Assembly: GCA_900129595.1 (NCBI GenBank)
Contig: FQWG01000005.1
Coordinates: 245,579-309,578, forward strand
Length of the DNA: 64,000 bases
Origin: Flavobacterium frigidimaris
GTDB lineage: Bacteria > Bacteroidota > Bacteroidia > Flavobacteriales > Flavobacteriaceae
Reading direction: 5' to 3'
A program made the position numbers and the translations under genes. Positions within the stretch are counted from its first letter, which is position 1; each line of letters starts with the position of its first letter. The notes beneath the pieces were generated by a model that was not told the origin of the DNA, searched no databases, and saw only the letters and a list, made by a program, of their open reading frames with translations. Below, in pieces: positions 8,788-18,969 of the stretch.

Positions 8788-9981
8788 ATGAATTCCCCTG
8801 TAAAAGCCATCCATCCAATTTATAATGTACAATTTGGATTAGTCTGTTTAAGTTCCTTACTTTTTTCTGCCAGTTTTAATATGCTGATTCCTGAACTTCC
8901 GGAATATTTAAGCAATATGGGAGGAGCAGAATACAAAGGACTGATTATTGCACTTTTTACATTAACAGCAGGGATTTCAAGACCTTTTAGCGGACGGTTG
9001 ACTGATACTTTAGGAAGAGTACCCGTAATGGCAGTGGGTTCTATTGTTTGTTTTGTCTGCGGTATTTTATATCCGGTTTTAGGAACAGTTTCCGGATTTT
9101 TGTTCCTGAGATTGATTCACGGATTTTCTACAGGATTCAAACCTACGGCTACTGCGGCTTATGTTGCGGACATTGTGCCAAGAGAACGATGGGGAGAAGC
9201 TTTAGGTTTACACGGATTGTGTTTTTCTATAGGAATGGCGCTTGGACCTGCTATTGGAAGCTCGATAAAACTGTACTCTTCTATGAACATGCTTTTTTAT
9301 GCTTCGTCTGTTTTTGCACTTCTTTCTATCGTTATTCTGATGAACATGAAGGAAACTCTAAAACACAAACAGCGTTTTAGCCTGCGCATTCTAAAAATTT
9401 CACGAAAAGATATTATTGCCCTCGAAGTACTTCCGGCGGCTATCGTAACTTTTTTGTCTTATATGGCTTATGGTGTGATTCTAACGTTGATTCCGGATTG
9501 GAGTCAGCATTTAGGAATTGCTAACAAAGGTTTGTTTTTCATGGTCTTCACAATCACTTCGGTAATGATTCGTTTTGGCGCCGGAAAAGCTTCTGACAAA
9601 TATGGCCGGCTTAACCTGATCGGAATCGGACTCTTTTTATTGATTATATCGCTGGTAATTGTGGGATTTTCAACATCAATTGCCGGATTTTTGGCAGGAG
9701 CCGCATTGTACGGAGTTTCCACAGGAATTGTCTCTCCGGCCTTGAATGCGTGGACAGTCGATATGAGTTTTGCTGAACACCGCGGCAAAGCGATGGCAAC
9801 GATGTATATTGCCCTGGAAGCTGGAATAGGTCTTGGGGCACTTTTTGCCGGATGGGTGTATCAGGATGTAATTGCAAAAATCCCAATGCTGATGTATACG
9901 AGTGCAGCAATGGTTTTCTTAGCCTTAGGATATGTTTGGATTCAGTTTCGAAAAAACAACAAAACCTCTGAAGCCATTTGA
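8788..9981 (+). CDS. MFS transporter (drug/metabolite exporter-like)
   Basis: A 397-aa, 12-helix inner-membrane protein. The loop 2-3 motif appears as RPFSGRLTDTLGRVPVM (MFS motif A, D-x-x-G-R), followed by RLIHGFSTGFKPTATAAYVADIVPRERWGEALGLHG, as in DHA1-type proton-driven exporters. The second half repeats motif A as KASDKYGRLNLI. It is monocistronic, with its own -7 element and a terminator overlapping the 3' end. The substrate cannot be read from sequence; an efflux role is more likely than sugar import because it lies outside the polyol operon. Confidence 0.85.
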   Translation: MNSPVKAIHPIYNVQFGLVCLSSLLFSASFNMLIPELPEYLSNMGGAEYKGLIIALFTLTAGISRPFSGRLTDTLGRVPVMAVGSIVCFVCGILYPVLGTVSGFLFLRLIHGFSTGFKPTATAAYVADIVPRERWGEALGLHGLCFSIGMALGPAIGSSIKLYSSMNMLFYASSVFALLSIVILMNMKETLKHKQRFSLRILKISRKDIIALEVLPAAIVTFLSYMAYGVILTLIPDWSQHLGIANKGLFFMVFTITSVMIRFGAGKASDKYGRLNLIGIGLFLLIISLVIVGFSTSIAGFLAGAALYGVSTGIVSPALNAWTVDMSFAEHRGKAMATMYIALEAGIGLGALFAGWVYQDVIAKIPMLMYTSAAMVFLALGYVWIQFRKNNKTSEAI

Positions 9982-9997
9982 TTTTAGAGGTTTTGTT
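9958..9997. terminator. Bidirectional terminator
   Basis: AACAAAACCTCT (9958-9969) pairs with AGAGGTTTTGTT (9986-9997). It overlaps the MFS 3' end and faces the small minus-strand gene ending at 10023. Confidence 0.7.
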
Positions 9998-10022
9998 TAT
10001 GGGATGGATGCGTTATTAACCT

Positions 10023-10241
10023 TCAATCATTCATTTTGTCCTTATGATACTGTAGAAGCCATTTTTCCATTTTTTGAAGCAGTTGAACTTCTTTCGGCCT
10101 TCCCATTGGATCTTCAAGCCCATTTATTGTCCTGCTGAAATTAAATTTTTTGTCTTCGAAAACGCAGGTAAATTTGGGGAATTCATTATGCGAAACAGTC
10201 CAGTTGTCTTGTGATGTTTTTTTAATTTGAAATTTTTTCAT
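10023..10241 (-). CDS. Small conserved-looking hypothetical protein
   Basis: A 72-aa soluble protein starting MKKFQIKKTSQDNWTVSHNEFPKF and ending KDKMND. It contains three likely beta strands (VSHNEF, FTCVFEDKKFNF) followed by a lysine-rich helix. It has an ATG start and a sensible composition, and is bracketed by a terminator. No domain is recognised. It could be conserved in Flavobacterium, but this is unverified. Confidence 0.5.
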   Translation of the reverse strand: MKKFQIKKTSQDNWTVSHNEFPKFTCVFEDKKFNFSRTINGLEDPMGRPKEVQLLQKMEKWLLQYHKDKMND

Positions 10242-10579
10242 TGTAGAAAATAGGAATCATTATCTCTTTTTATTCCTGCTATAAACTGTAATTTTTCAGG
10301 TTTATTATACTCAATTTTTATTTTGAGATAAATATAACATGAAATAAATAGGAGACACTTCCTCCGATACTATTGCACCATTGGCTTACTAAGTACAATT
10401 ATTGAATTGTATAACACTAGAGAGTTCAGGAGGATTTTGTGAAGATATTATTATCGTTTTAGAAAAATTCTTACACAATAAAATAAAAAGGGTTAAAAGT
10501 TAACTTTCTTATTATTAGTGAATTAAAATTAATGAATCGTTTTCGTTAACATTTTTTTTATAAAAAAAACAATTAAAAT

Positions 10580-10609
10580 TTTGGGACTAAGATTTTTAAT
10601 ATACCTTTG
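10580..10609 (+). promoter_or_regulatory. Promoter of SusC/SusD operon
   Basis: TTTG at 10580-10583 and TACCTTTG at 10602-10609 are spaced 18 bp, a good Bacteroidota sigma-A promoter. It would start a leader of about 380 nt before the SusC-like gene. Confidence 0.65.
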
Positions 10610-10610
10610 T

Positions 10611-10627
10611 TCTACCAAATTAGTAGA
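10611..10627. promoter_or_regulatory. Imperfect palindrome at the transcription start, likely operator
   Basis: TCTACCAAATTAGTAGA is palindromic except for one position and begins one base after the -7 element. A dimeric repressor bound here would block the promoter. The form is reminiscent of Rrf2-type sites in Bacteroidota sulfur genes, but that link is from memory and weak. As RNA it could also form a 5-bp hairpin. Confidence 0.45.
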
Positions 10628-10998
10628 ATTTAAAAATAAGTTAAATACCAAAGATTAAAGATTATCAAATAAAATATTTTGTTTTTGAAAAAGGAATAGC
10701 CATCTAGCCATTCGCGCCTTACAGGCTGCTACCTTCAAAAATTCTTCAATCCCTAATTTATACCCATTTTTAATGAAAGCAACCCTTGTTTTAGGGGTGA
10801 CTCTGGTATGGACCAATTTAAAGAATAGTAACCTAAAATAAATGAAAATGAAAAAACGAATGCATAGCTGATAAAAAAGACCATTCCTGTTGCAGCAGAA
10901 ATGGTGAAGCTTAAAGAAATTGTTCATCTCGATAAGGAAAGCGAGAGAGGAGTAAACCTAACTTCGACTGGCCTTATTTATTAAACTAAAATAAAGTA
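10628..10998 (+). promoter_or_regulatory. Long 5' leader of SusC gene
   Basis: About 370 nt without a confident gene. It holds a short hairpin GCC-TTACA-GGC near 10717, a hairpin ACCCTT/AGGGGT near 10781, and a possible 22-codon reading frame from ATG 10773 (MKATLVLGVTLVWTNLKN..). That frame is open further upstream to 10689. No known riboswitch core (cobalamin, TPP) is visible. It may be an attenuating leader or a decayed sequence. Confidence 0.35.
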
Positions 10999-13900
10999 AT
11001 GAAAACAAAATTAAATAGATATGCATTTTTATGCATTTTGTTGATTTCTATAGGGGTTAAAGCGCAGGAAACAAAAGCTTTAGTTCAGTCAAAACTCGAT
11101 GGTACAGTAATCGATGCGGTTACAAAAGAGCCTGTTATAGGCGCTTCGATAAACATTAAAGGTACTACACACGGGGCAGTAACAGATTTTGATGGAAAAT
11201 TTCATTTCCAAACAGGGCAAAAATTCCCTTACACTTTAATAGTAAGTTTTTTAGGATATAAAAAAACGGAAGTTGTAGTCAATTCAAATCCAATTACTAT
11301 TAGTCTTACTGAAGAGCAAAATGCATTATCAGAAGTAGTAGTTACCGCACTAGGTATTACAAAAGAAAAGAAATCGTTAGGATATACAACTCAGGCGCTT
11401 AAAGGCAAGGAGTTGTCAGAAACAAAAGAAACGAATTTTTTAAATGGTCTTAGTGGTAAATTGGCCGGAGTACGTATCACCAATTCACAAGGAGATATGG
11501 GATCTTCACGTATCATTATTCGTGGAGAAACGTCTATATCAGGAAATAACCAACCATTATTTGTGGTTGACGGAGTTCCGGTAGACAACTCGCAATTAGG
11601 ATCTGTTGGTGGAGCTACCCGTGATTTTAGAAATGCAATTGCCGATTTAAATCCGCAGGATATTGAAACCTTAACGGTACTTAAAGGACCAAATGCTGCT
11701 GCTCTTTACGGATCACGTGCAGCACATGGTGTTGTTCTGATTACTACAAAATCCGGAAAAAGTCAGCAAGGATTAGGCATAAGCTTCAGTTCAGGTATCA
11801 CGGTTTCACAGGTTGCAACTTTACCTAGATTCCAAAATTCATTTGGACAGGGATCAAACGGAAGATTTAGCTATGTAGATGGTAAAGGTGGCGGAATTAA
11901 TGATGGTGTTGACGAAAGTTGGGGACCTAAATTAGACGGACGCCTTATTCCTCAGTTCAATTCAAATGGGGTAGCAGTTCCTTTTGTGGCGCATCCTGAT
12001 AATGTGAAGAACTTCTTTAATACAGGTCTTACTTATGATAACAGTATTTCGATCGCCAAATCAGATGATAAATCAGATTTTCGTTTAGGAGTAAACAATC
12101 AAAAACAATTAGGAACAGTACCTAATAGTGAAATAAACAAAACGAACTTTACGGTTAACACGAATTACCAAATAACCAAAGGTATAAAAGTAGGGGTTAC
12201 GGCAAATTATATTGTTACGACTGCTCCAACTTTGCCAGGAGGACCATCAGGTAACCGTGCTGCTGGTGTAATGCTACAGTTTCTTTGGTTCGGACGTCAG
12301 GTTGATACGGATGCACTTAGAGATAACAGAGATGTTAACTGGAACAATAGCTATTACAGCAATCCATATTGGAATGCGTATTACAATACTACAAGCCAAC
12401 AGCGTAACCGCTTTATAGGAGATATCCATTTAGAAGCAAAACTTGCAGACGGACTTCTTTTTAAATTCCGTACAGGAGTTGACTATTATAACGACCGCAG
12501 AAAATACGAGATTAAATATGGTACAAACGGAACTCCTTTTGGATCTTATGCTGAAGATGCGTACACTGTAGATGAAAGAAATACAGAAGGTATTTTTACG
12601 TATACCAAGAAAGTGAATGACGATTTTAGTATAGACGCTCTTGCAGGATTCAATGAACGTAACCACAGTGATGCCAACAATTATCAAAAAGCACCACGTT
12701 TGGCTGTACCTGATTTGTACACATTGACCAACTCCCGTGATCCGTTGACTTCATCTAACTATTTCTCAGAATTAAAAGTATATAGTGTATATGCTTCTGC
12801 ACAAGTAGGGTATAAAAACTATGCGTTTTTGAATGTAACCGGACGTAATGACTGGTCATCGACATTGCCAAGCAGCAACCGTTCTTATTTCTATCCTTCT
12901 GTTAGTGGTAGTTTAGTATTATCTGATGCACTGAATTTAAAAAGCAGTACTTTAGATTTCTTAAAACTACGTGGTGGCTGGTCTGAAGTAGGTAACGATG
13001 CAGATCCATATCAATTGGCTACGGTTTATGATTTTCAAACGGCATTTGACGGAAATCCAATTCAGACTTCTTCTAAAAAGAAACTTAATGAGAACCTGAA
13101 ACCTGAAACAACCCGTTCTACTGAAGTAGGTCTGGAATCTTCTTTCTGGAAAAACAGACTGCACCTTGATGTCGCTTACTATAACACTAATAGTTTTGAC
13201 CAGATTCTGGAAATCAAAACAACTACTGCGAGCGGTTATAATTCGCAATTAATCAATGCCGGTAAAATAAACAACCACGGTATAGAGGTTCAATTGGACG
13301 GAACTCCTATTCAGACTCGTGATTTTAAATGGAACGTGGGTGTAAATTATTCAAGAAATATAAGCAAAGTTGATATTCTTGATTATGAAAAACAGATTCA
13401 AAACTACACAATTGCTTCTTCAGGAGGTGTTGATGTATTGGCATCTGTAGGACAAGCTTACGGAGCACTTTACGGTACAGCTTATTTGCGTGATACAAAC
13501 GGAAATATAATAGTAGGAGCAAACGGATTGCCGCAAGCTGATCCAACAAAAAAAGTATTAGGACATTATACTCCAGACTTTTTAGGTGGTATTACGAACA
13601 CATTGACTTATAAAAACCTTGAACTTTCGTTTCTTGTTGATGCCCGTGTAGGTGGAGAACTTTTTTCAGGAACCAACAGAACAGGTACTTATACTGGTGT
13701 ATTAGATCAAACGATGCCGGGTCGTGATGCTGCTAATGGCGGGTTAAATTATTATGTAACTGGTACTACGAAAACTTTATTGAATGGCGGTACTGCTCCA
13801 AACGGAGCTGTGGTATATGATGACGGAATGATCTTTAACGGAGTACATGCTGACGGAACACCAAACAATCAGGTAATTAGTGCACAGGAATATTACAAAG

Positions 13901-14178
13901 CTTCATACAATATAAGTGAAGCTTATATTTACAGTTCAACTTTTGTAAAATTAAGAGAAATAAAACTGGCTTACAATTTCAATAAGTCATTTGCTAAGAA
14001 ACTTGGTTTTCAGGCCGCAAGTGTTACTGCAGTAGGTCGTAATTTGTTTTTTATCTACAAAGATGTACCAAATATTGATCCTGAATCAGCTTTTAATACA
14101 GGAAACGGACAAGGATTGGAGAGTTTGGCTTTGCCAACAACAAGAAGCTTTAGTCTTAATGTTAATCTTAAATTTTAA
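10999..14178 (+). CDS. SusC/RagA-family TonB-dependent outer-membrane transporter
   Basis: 1059 aa, normal for SusC. It opens with a signal peptide (MKTKLNRYAFLCILLISIGVKAQ). A CarboxypepD_reg-like beta domain follows (VIDAVTKEPVIGASINIKGTTHGAVTDFDGKF, about 35-105), then the TonB-plug region with LNPQDIETLTVLKGPNAAALYGSRAAHGVVLITTKSG (about 218-250), and a long beta barrel ending ..FSLNVNLKF with the terminal aromatic. It pairs with a SusD-like lipoprotein 12 bases downstream. Together they import a nutrient across the outer membrane. No glycosidase or peptidase is adjacent, so substrate is unknown. It is expressed from the 10580 promoter through a long leader. Confidence 0.95.
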   Translation: MKTKLNRYAFLCILLISIGVKAQETKALVQSKLDGTVIDAVTKEPVIGASINIKGTTHGAVTDFDGKFHFQTGQKFPYTLIVSFLGYKKTEVVVNSNPITISLTEEQNALSEVVVTALGITKEKKSLGYTTQALKGKELSETKETNFLNGLSGKLAGVRITNSQGDMGSSRIIIRGETSISGNNQPLFVVDGVPVDNSQLGSVGGATRDFRNAIADLNPQDIETLTVLKGPNAAALYGSRAAHGVVLITTKSGKSQQGLGISFSSGITVSQVATLPRFQNSFGQGSNGRFSYVDGKGGGINDGVDESWGPKLDGRLIPQFNSNGVAVPFVAHPDNVKNFFNTGLTYDNSISIAKSDDKSDFRLGVNNQKQLGTVPNSEINKTNFTVNTNYQITKGIKVGVTANYIVTTAPTLPGGPSGNRAAGVMLQFLWFGRQVDTDALRDNRDVNWNNSYYSNPYWNAYYNTTSQQRNRFIGDIHLEAKLADGLLFKFRTGVDYYNDRRKYEIKYGTNGTPFGSYAEDAYTVDERNTEGIFTYTKKVNDDFSIDALAGFNERNHSDANNYQKAPRLAVPDLYTLTNSRDPLTSSNYFSELKVYSVYASAQVGYKNYAFLNVTGRNDWSSTLPSSNRSYFYPSVSGSLVLSDALNLKSSTLDFLKLRGGWSEVGNDADPYQLATVYDFQTAFDGNPIQTSSKKKLNENLKPETTRSTEVGLESSFWKNRLHLDVAYYNTNSFDQILEIKTTTASGYNSQLINAGKINNHGIEVQLDGTPIQTRDFKWNVGVNYSRNISKVDILDYEKQIQNYTIASSGGVDVLASVGQAYGALYGTAYLRDTNGNIIVGANGLPQADPTKKVLGHYTPDFLGGITNTLTYKNLELSFLVDARVGGELFSGTNRTGTYTGVLDQTMPGRDAANGGLNYYVTGTTKTLLNGGTAPNGAVVYDDGMIFNGVHADGTPNNQVISAQEYYKASYNISEAYIYSSTFVKLREIKLAYNFNKSFAKKLGFQAASVTAVGRNLFFIYKDVPNIDPESAFNTGNGQGLESLALPTTRSFSLNVNLKF

Positions 14179-14190
14179 AAACACGAAATC

Positions 14191-15615
14191 ATGCTAAAAA
14201 AACTAGCTTATATAACGCTGTTTGCAGTATCATTGGTCTCTTGCAGCGACAGTCTGGATGAAATTAATAAAAATCCAAACGCAACAGAAACACCTTTAGC
14301 ACCTTACCTGTTAACAGGATCATTAAAACAGGGCGCTGACATCTATTGGGGATCTGATAATAACTTTAACTCGTCTTTGCTATTTGTGCAGCATTGGGCT
14401 AAAATTCAATACACAGAACCGGACAGATACGATGTATCCAACACTTCATTCGTTTCGTTATGGAATACAGGATATGCAACTTTAATCACGGATTTGAACA
14501 CGATTCTGAAATTTTCAGATCAACAGGCAAATTCAAACTATAAAGGAATTGCATTAACGTTGCGTTCATGGACATTCTTATTGTTGACAGATGCTTACGG
14601 AAGCATTCCTTATAAAGAAGCAGGTCAGAAAGTAACACCGGCATACAATACTCAAAAAGAAGTATACACAGGATTATTAGAAGATCTGAAACAAGCTCAA
14701 TCGCTGTTGAATCCCGCAAATGGTGCAGTTACAGGAGATTTAGCTTATAAAGGAGACATTTCAAAATGGAAAAAACTGGTAAATTCGCTTCGTTTGCGTA
14801 TTGCTTTGAGAATTTCTGATAAAGAACCTGCTTTAGCCAAGCAAGCTGCGATTGAAGCGACAAGCGACGCTGCGGGAGTATTAAGCAGTAATAATGATAC
14901 TTTTAAGTTTACTTACATCAGTTCGCCTCAGCAAAATCCTGCTTCGGCCTGGTTTGAAACCCGTGACGATTTTCGTATTTCGAAAACACTGGTTGACAAG
15001 CTAAATGAATTAGCAGATCCGCGTTTGCCAGTTTATGCTCAGTTACCATCAGATGCTACTGTAGGCAAATATGTTGGAGGTGCTAATGGATTATCAAATA
15101 GTGATGCCAATAGCCAGGGTTTTGCTAAAACATCAAAACCCGGAAGTTACTTCCTGACTTCGACATCACCGGCAGTAATTGTTTCGTATTCTGAAACGTT
15201 GTTCAATCTTTCTGAAGCAGTAGCTCGTGGTTTTATCGCCGGAGATGCAGAGCAGCTTTATAAAGAGGCTATTACAGCATCGTTCAATCAATTTGGCATT
15301 ACCAATGCGACAGCCATTTCTAGTTATCTTAATCAGGCATCTGTGAAATACGACGCAACTAATTATGCAAAATCTATTGGTACGCAAAAATGGATTGCAT
15401 TCTTTGGACAAGGTCTCGATGCCTTTGTGGAATGGAGAAGACTTGATTATCCTGTATTGACTGCTGGTCCATCTACTGTTTTGAACGGGCAGATTCCTTC
15501 ACGTTTCTTTTATCCGGGTACTGAGCAATCGTTGAACGGAACAAGTTATCAGACTGCAGTATCTGCACAGGGAAAAGACTTACTTACGACAAAACTATGG
15601 TTTGATGTAAAATAA
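14191..15615 (+). CDS. SusD/RagB-family nutrient-binding lipoprotein
   Basis: 474 aa with a lipoprotein signal, MLKKLAYITLFAVSLVSC (Cys18), then SDSLDEINKNPN, typical of the SusD-like branch whose members open with 'DxxNxNPN'. Helical TPR-like segments follow (ALTLRSWTFLLLTDAYGSIPYKEA, KWKKLVNSLRLRIALRIS, TQKWIAFFGQGLDAFVEWRRLDYP), all SusD signatures. It sits on the outer surface as a lid on the SusC barrel. It is translationally close to the SusC gene and the last gene before a strong terminator. Ligand unknown. Confidence 0.93.
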   Translation: MLKKLAYITLFAVSLVSCSDSLDEINKNPNATETPLAPYLLTGSLKQGADIYWGSDNNFNSSLLFVQHWAKIQYTEPDRYDVSNTSFVSLWNTGYATLITDLNTILKFSDQQANSNYKGIALTLRSWTFLLLTDAYGSIPYKEAGQKVTPAYNTQKEVYTGLLEDLKQAQSLLNPANGAVTGDLAYKGDISKWKKLVNSLRLRIALRISDKEPALAKQAAIEATSDAAGVLSSNNDTFKFTYISSPQQNPASAWFETRDDFRISKTLVDKLNELADPRLPVYAQLPSDATVGKYVGGANGLSNSDANSQGFAKTSKPGSYFLTSTSPAVIVSYSETLFNLSEAVARGFIAGDAEQLYKEAITASFNQFGITNATAISSYLNQASVKYDATNYAKSIGTQKWIAFFGQGLDAFVEWRRLDYPVLTAGPSTVLNGQIPSRFFYPGTEQSLNGTSYQTAVSAQGKDLLTTKLWFDVK

Positions 15616-15655
15616 ACTGAATTCCAAAAAAGGATACTCCACTATATTATTAAAT

Positions 15656-15688
15656 AAAAAAGCTAAATCGAAAGATTTAGCTTTTTTT
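15656..15688. terminator. Bidirectional terminator
   Basis: GCTAAATC (15662-15669), GAAA tetraloop, GATTTAGC (15674-15681), flanked by A6 and T7 runs. It separates the convergent SusD and TonB-receptor genes. Confidence 0.9.
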
Positions 15689-15719
15689 ATGACCTTGAAT
15701 TAAATAGTAATTGATGTAA

Positions 15720-17900
15720 TTAGAATGCCTGCACAAAGCTAATAGTTAAACGTGTGCCGTTTTCTTTTACATAATTCATGTTGTTAGACTGCCATTGCGA
15801 TATAACGGTATAATAGTCTTTGTTGAATAAGTTTTCGACACCAAAACGAATCGTACTTTTTTCTCTGAAAGTATAACTGGAAGAAAGATTAAAAGCCGTG
15901 AAAGATTTGATTGGTCCTGTGCCATAAGTATAAGCTCCATTGACAGGTTCAAATCTATCCCTGCCTGTCGTGCTCGTCATTTGCAAAAATATTGACCAGG
16001 CTTCCAGAGGTCTGAAAATAGTATAAGCTGCTATTTTAGGTGGATTTATACGATCTCCGCCCAAATACACTTTTTTGTCTGCAAGTTCACGTTTTCCTTC
16101 AGTAAAAGAATAATTGGCGCCAATGTCAACTTTTGGATGAAGACGATATTTTGCTGACAGTTCAAAACCATAAATTTTTTCAGGCGATCTTGAAATCTGC
16201 GGATTACCATCAATATAAACATAAGAAGCACCAAGTTTAGAAGTACTGTAATAAAGAGCGCCTTCATAAGAAAGTTTATCGAAAGAGCCGGAGAATCCAA
16301 ATTCATAATTATTAGCCGTTACCGCTTTGATTGAAGTATTACTAACGGTGTTTTCTTTCGCAGCACGTAAAACCAGACCCAAATCAGCTACACTGAAACT
16401 CTGAGAAAAACTAAAAAAAGGTTTAAATAAAGACCATTTTGTATAGCGAAGTCCGGCATTAAACATAAGCGCATTGAAATCTAATGCTCCGCCATTTACT
16501 GCAATACTGCCGCCTACATAAGTTCCGTTTACATAATTACGAATACCAATTGTAGTATAATCCGGGACATCAATATTTACATTTTCTAATCTTAAGCCTG
16601 TTTTTAATACTAAGTTTGGTCCAAACATGTTCTTCAGCTGAAAATACGGCGCCAGATTTGTCATACTCATTTCAGGAATTACCACCCTGTCATCCGTAAG
16701 ATGCGTGTCTGTTATATCTGAAAGTATATCTAACCCATAAGTCAGGTTACCAGAAATAAGAGAACTGAACTCATATGGCGTATTTAGATTTAAACGAAAA
16801 CCCAATTTCTTACTTTGTGTAGCAGGCTGTCCGTTATTTTCGAAAAAGTCACTATAATTAATTAATGTAAGGTAATCTTGAAAATAAAGAGTAGCATTGA
16901 CATCCGTATTTCCGATAAAATTCTTTCCGATATAACTTAAACTTGCATTGTGATTATAAGGCGTTCCTTCAGGCTCTCCGGGTCTTTGTCCTTTAATCCC
17001 TGTAGTTGGTGAATCAAAATTACCGTAAATTCCGGCTTTTGCAATATAATCCGTGTGCTGAGTACTCTGGAAATAGTTGTACATTAATTCTACACGATTA
17101 TTCGGGTTGATATCATAACCAATTTTAGCAAAAGCATTCCAGTTGCGAAGATCATTCATACCATATTCCGGAGAGAGCACACGGCCCTTGGCATCGCGAT
17201 AAAGCCCGGTTTCTTCATAACGGCCGCTCACTACATAATCAAATTTCTTAACTTTTCCCGTAAAGAGTTGCGAAACGAAGAAACCAGCCGTTCCTTTAGG
17301 TTTAATAAGAGAGAAAGCACTTCCGATTTCCGTTGATCCGCTTATTGCCTTGTCCTGATTTGCTTTTTTAGTAATATAATTTATCAAACCGCCATCAGCA
17401 CCATTTCCGTAAATAGCAGTTGCTCCCTTAATTACTTCTACACGATCTAATACAGTAGGATCCAGAGAACGCATGTCTTTAGCGCCATCCCTCAAAGGAG
17501 TAGATTGCGGAATACCGTCAATCATAACCAATACACGGCGACCACGTAAAGTCTGGCCCAGATTCTGGGTTCTATTAGTCGTAAAACCCAATCCGGGAAC
17601 AGAGGCGCCTAAAATATCACTAAGATTAGAACTTATAATGAGTTGCTGCTGCAGTTGCTTTTTTGAAAGTATAGTGACAGAAGAAGGAACTTGATCTAAA
17701 CTTTCTGCCTGCCTGGAAGCAGAAATAACAATTTCCTGCAATTCATTATCAGTCGATGTTTTATCCGGTAAGATAGTATCCTGATTTTTGATGTTTGTTG
17801 TTTTATTTTTTTTACTATTTGTGGTTGTTTTTGAAATTTGCTGTGCAGAAAGTGAACCAATTGTAAAGAGCACCAGAAGGAGAGTAGGAAATTTTAACAT
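15720..17900 (-). CDS. TonB-dependent receptor (siderophore-type)
   Basis: 726 aa, with a signal peptide MLKFPTLLLVLFTIGSLSAQ, a Thr/Lys/Asn-rich linker, a TonB-box-like ELQEIVISASR, and the plug (VPSSVTILSKKQL.. LRGRRVLVMIDGIPQSTPLRDG.. DRVEVIKGATAIYGNGADGGLINYITKK). A 22-strand barrel ends in ..RLTISFVQAF. It lacks the SusC-type CarboxypepD domain, and its length fits siderophore or heme receptors. No Fur-like site or iron gene is visible beside it, so the ferric-siderophore assignment rests on family resemblance alone. It is a single-gene unit transcribed away from the cold-shock gene. Confidence 0.88.
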   Translation of the reverse strand: MLKFPTLLLVLFTIGSLSAQQISKTTTNSKKNKTTNIKNQDTILPDKTSTDNELQEIVISASRQAESLDQVPSSVTILSKKQLQQQLIISSNLSDILGASVPGLGFTTNRTQNLGQTLRGRRVLVMIDGIPQSTPLRDGAKDMRSLDPTVLDRVEVIKGATAIYGNGADGGLINYITKKANQDKAISGSTEIGSAFSLIKPKGTAGFFVSQLFTGKVKKFDYVVSGRYEETGLYRDAKGRVLSPEYGMNDLRNWNAFAKIGYDINPNNRVELMYNYFQSTQHTDYIAKAGIYGNFDSPTTGIKGQRPGEPEGTPYNHNASLSYIGKNFIGNTDVNATLYFQDYLTLINYSDFFENNGQPATQSKKLGFRLNLNTPYEFSSLISGNLTYGLDILSDITDTHLTDDRVVIPEMSMTNLAPYFQLKNMFGPNLVLKTGLRLENVNIDVPDYTTIGIRNYVNGTYVGGSIAVNGGALDFNALMFNAGLRYTKWSLFKPFFSFSQSFSVADLGLVLRAAKENTVSNTSIKAVTANNYEFGFSGSFDKLSYEGALYYSTSKLGASYVYIDGNPQISRSPEKIYGFELSAKYRLHPKVDIGANYSFTEGKRELADKKVYLGGDRINPPKIAAYTIFRPLEAWSIFLQMTSTTGRDRFEPVNGAYTYGTGPIKSFTAFNLSSSYTFREKSTIRFGVENLFNKDYYTVISQWQSNNMNYVKENGTRLTISFVQAF

Positions 17901-18211
17901 TATTATTTAGACTTAATTAAAATAATGCAAATATATAAAACGTCTTAAAATAACGGGCTTTTATGTTTTATTGTTTTTATCTAAAACAATTTTATTAGTA
18001 ATAATAGTATTGATAATCAGTACGAAAAGGTCTCTTAAAGTATTAGATAAACAAGTAAAAATACCTGATTTACATCATATCCGGTAGTGTTGAGAAACAT
18101 GTAAAGTGGTCTGATTTAGAAGTTATTAAGTAATAATTATATATAAGTACTTATTTTTCAGAGTTGTACTGTTAATTTTACTATATTTACCACCAATAAA
18201 TAATTATTAAG
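17901..18211. other. Divergent intergenic region
   Basis: 311 bases between the TonB receptor and the cold-shock gene. It is AT-rich. A TTG at 18164-18166 and TATATTTA at 18182-18189 could be a weak promoter for the cold-shock gene, but the 15-bp spacing is short. Nothing else is recognised. Confidence 0.4.
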
Positions 18212-18403
18212 ATGCAAGAAGGTACAGTAAAATTCTTCAATGAAGAAAAAGGTTTTGGATTTATAACACCAAAGAATGGTGGAAGTGAAATTTTCGTTCA
18301 TGTTTCAGGTTTGTCAGAAAACATTCGTGAGAATGACGAAGTACGTTATGACATCGCAGAAGGTAAAAAAGGACCAAACGCAGTAAACGTTGTAGTAGCT
18401 TAA
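18212..18403 (+). CDS. Cold-shock domain protein (CspA family)
   Basis: A 63-aa single cold-shock domain. RNP1 is KGFGFITP (residues about 11-18) and RNP2 is EIFVHVSGL (about 26-34), with the closing GPNAVNVVV strand. It binds single-stranded RNA/DNA and acts as an RNA chaperone in the cytoplasm. It is monocistronic, followed by a strong hairpin terminator. Confidence 0.96.
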   Translation: MQEGTVKFFNEEKGFGFITPKNGGSEIFVHVSGLSENIRENDEVRYDIAEGKKGPNAVNVVVA

Positions 18404-18426
18404 TCTACTAAGAAAAAGCACAAAAG

Positions 18427-18454
18427 AACACCTGTCAATAGCAGGTGTTTTTTT
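18427..18454 (+). terminator. Terminator of cold-shock gene
   Basis: AACACCTG (18427-18434) pairs with CAGGTGTT (18442-18449) and is followed by a T-run. Confidence 0.88.
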
Positions 18455-18512
18455 GTGCCAAAAAATTACTTAATTGTTGATGTATCTTTTTAGTACGGTT
18501 GTATAATATAAG

Positions 18513-18875
<363 letters not shown>

Positions 18876-18969
18876 CTAATCTTTATTTTTAAATGTTTTT
18901 AATAGGGTAGATGAGTATAAAAATAGTAAATCATTCAATGAAATAACTAATGCAAATCGGCTTTAGATT

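Noticed and set aside
10655..10927. 90-aa minus-strand frame in the SusC leader
   Set aside because: Phe/Cys-rich unnatural composition, opposite to a strong promoter and leader.
10628..10998. Known riboswitch before SusC
   Set aside because: No cobalamin or TPP core sequence could be recognised.
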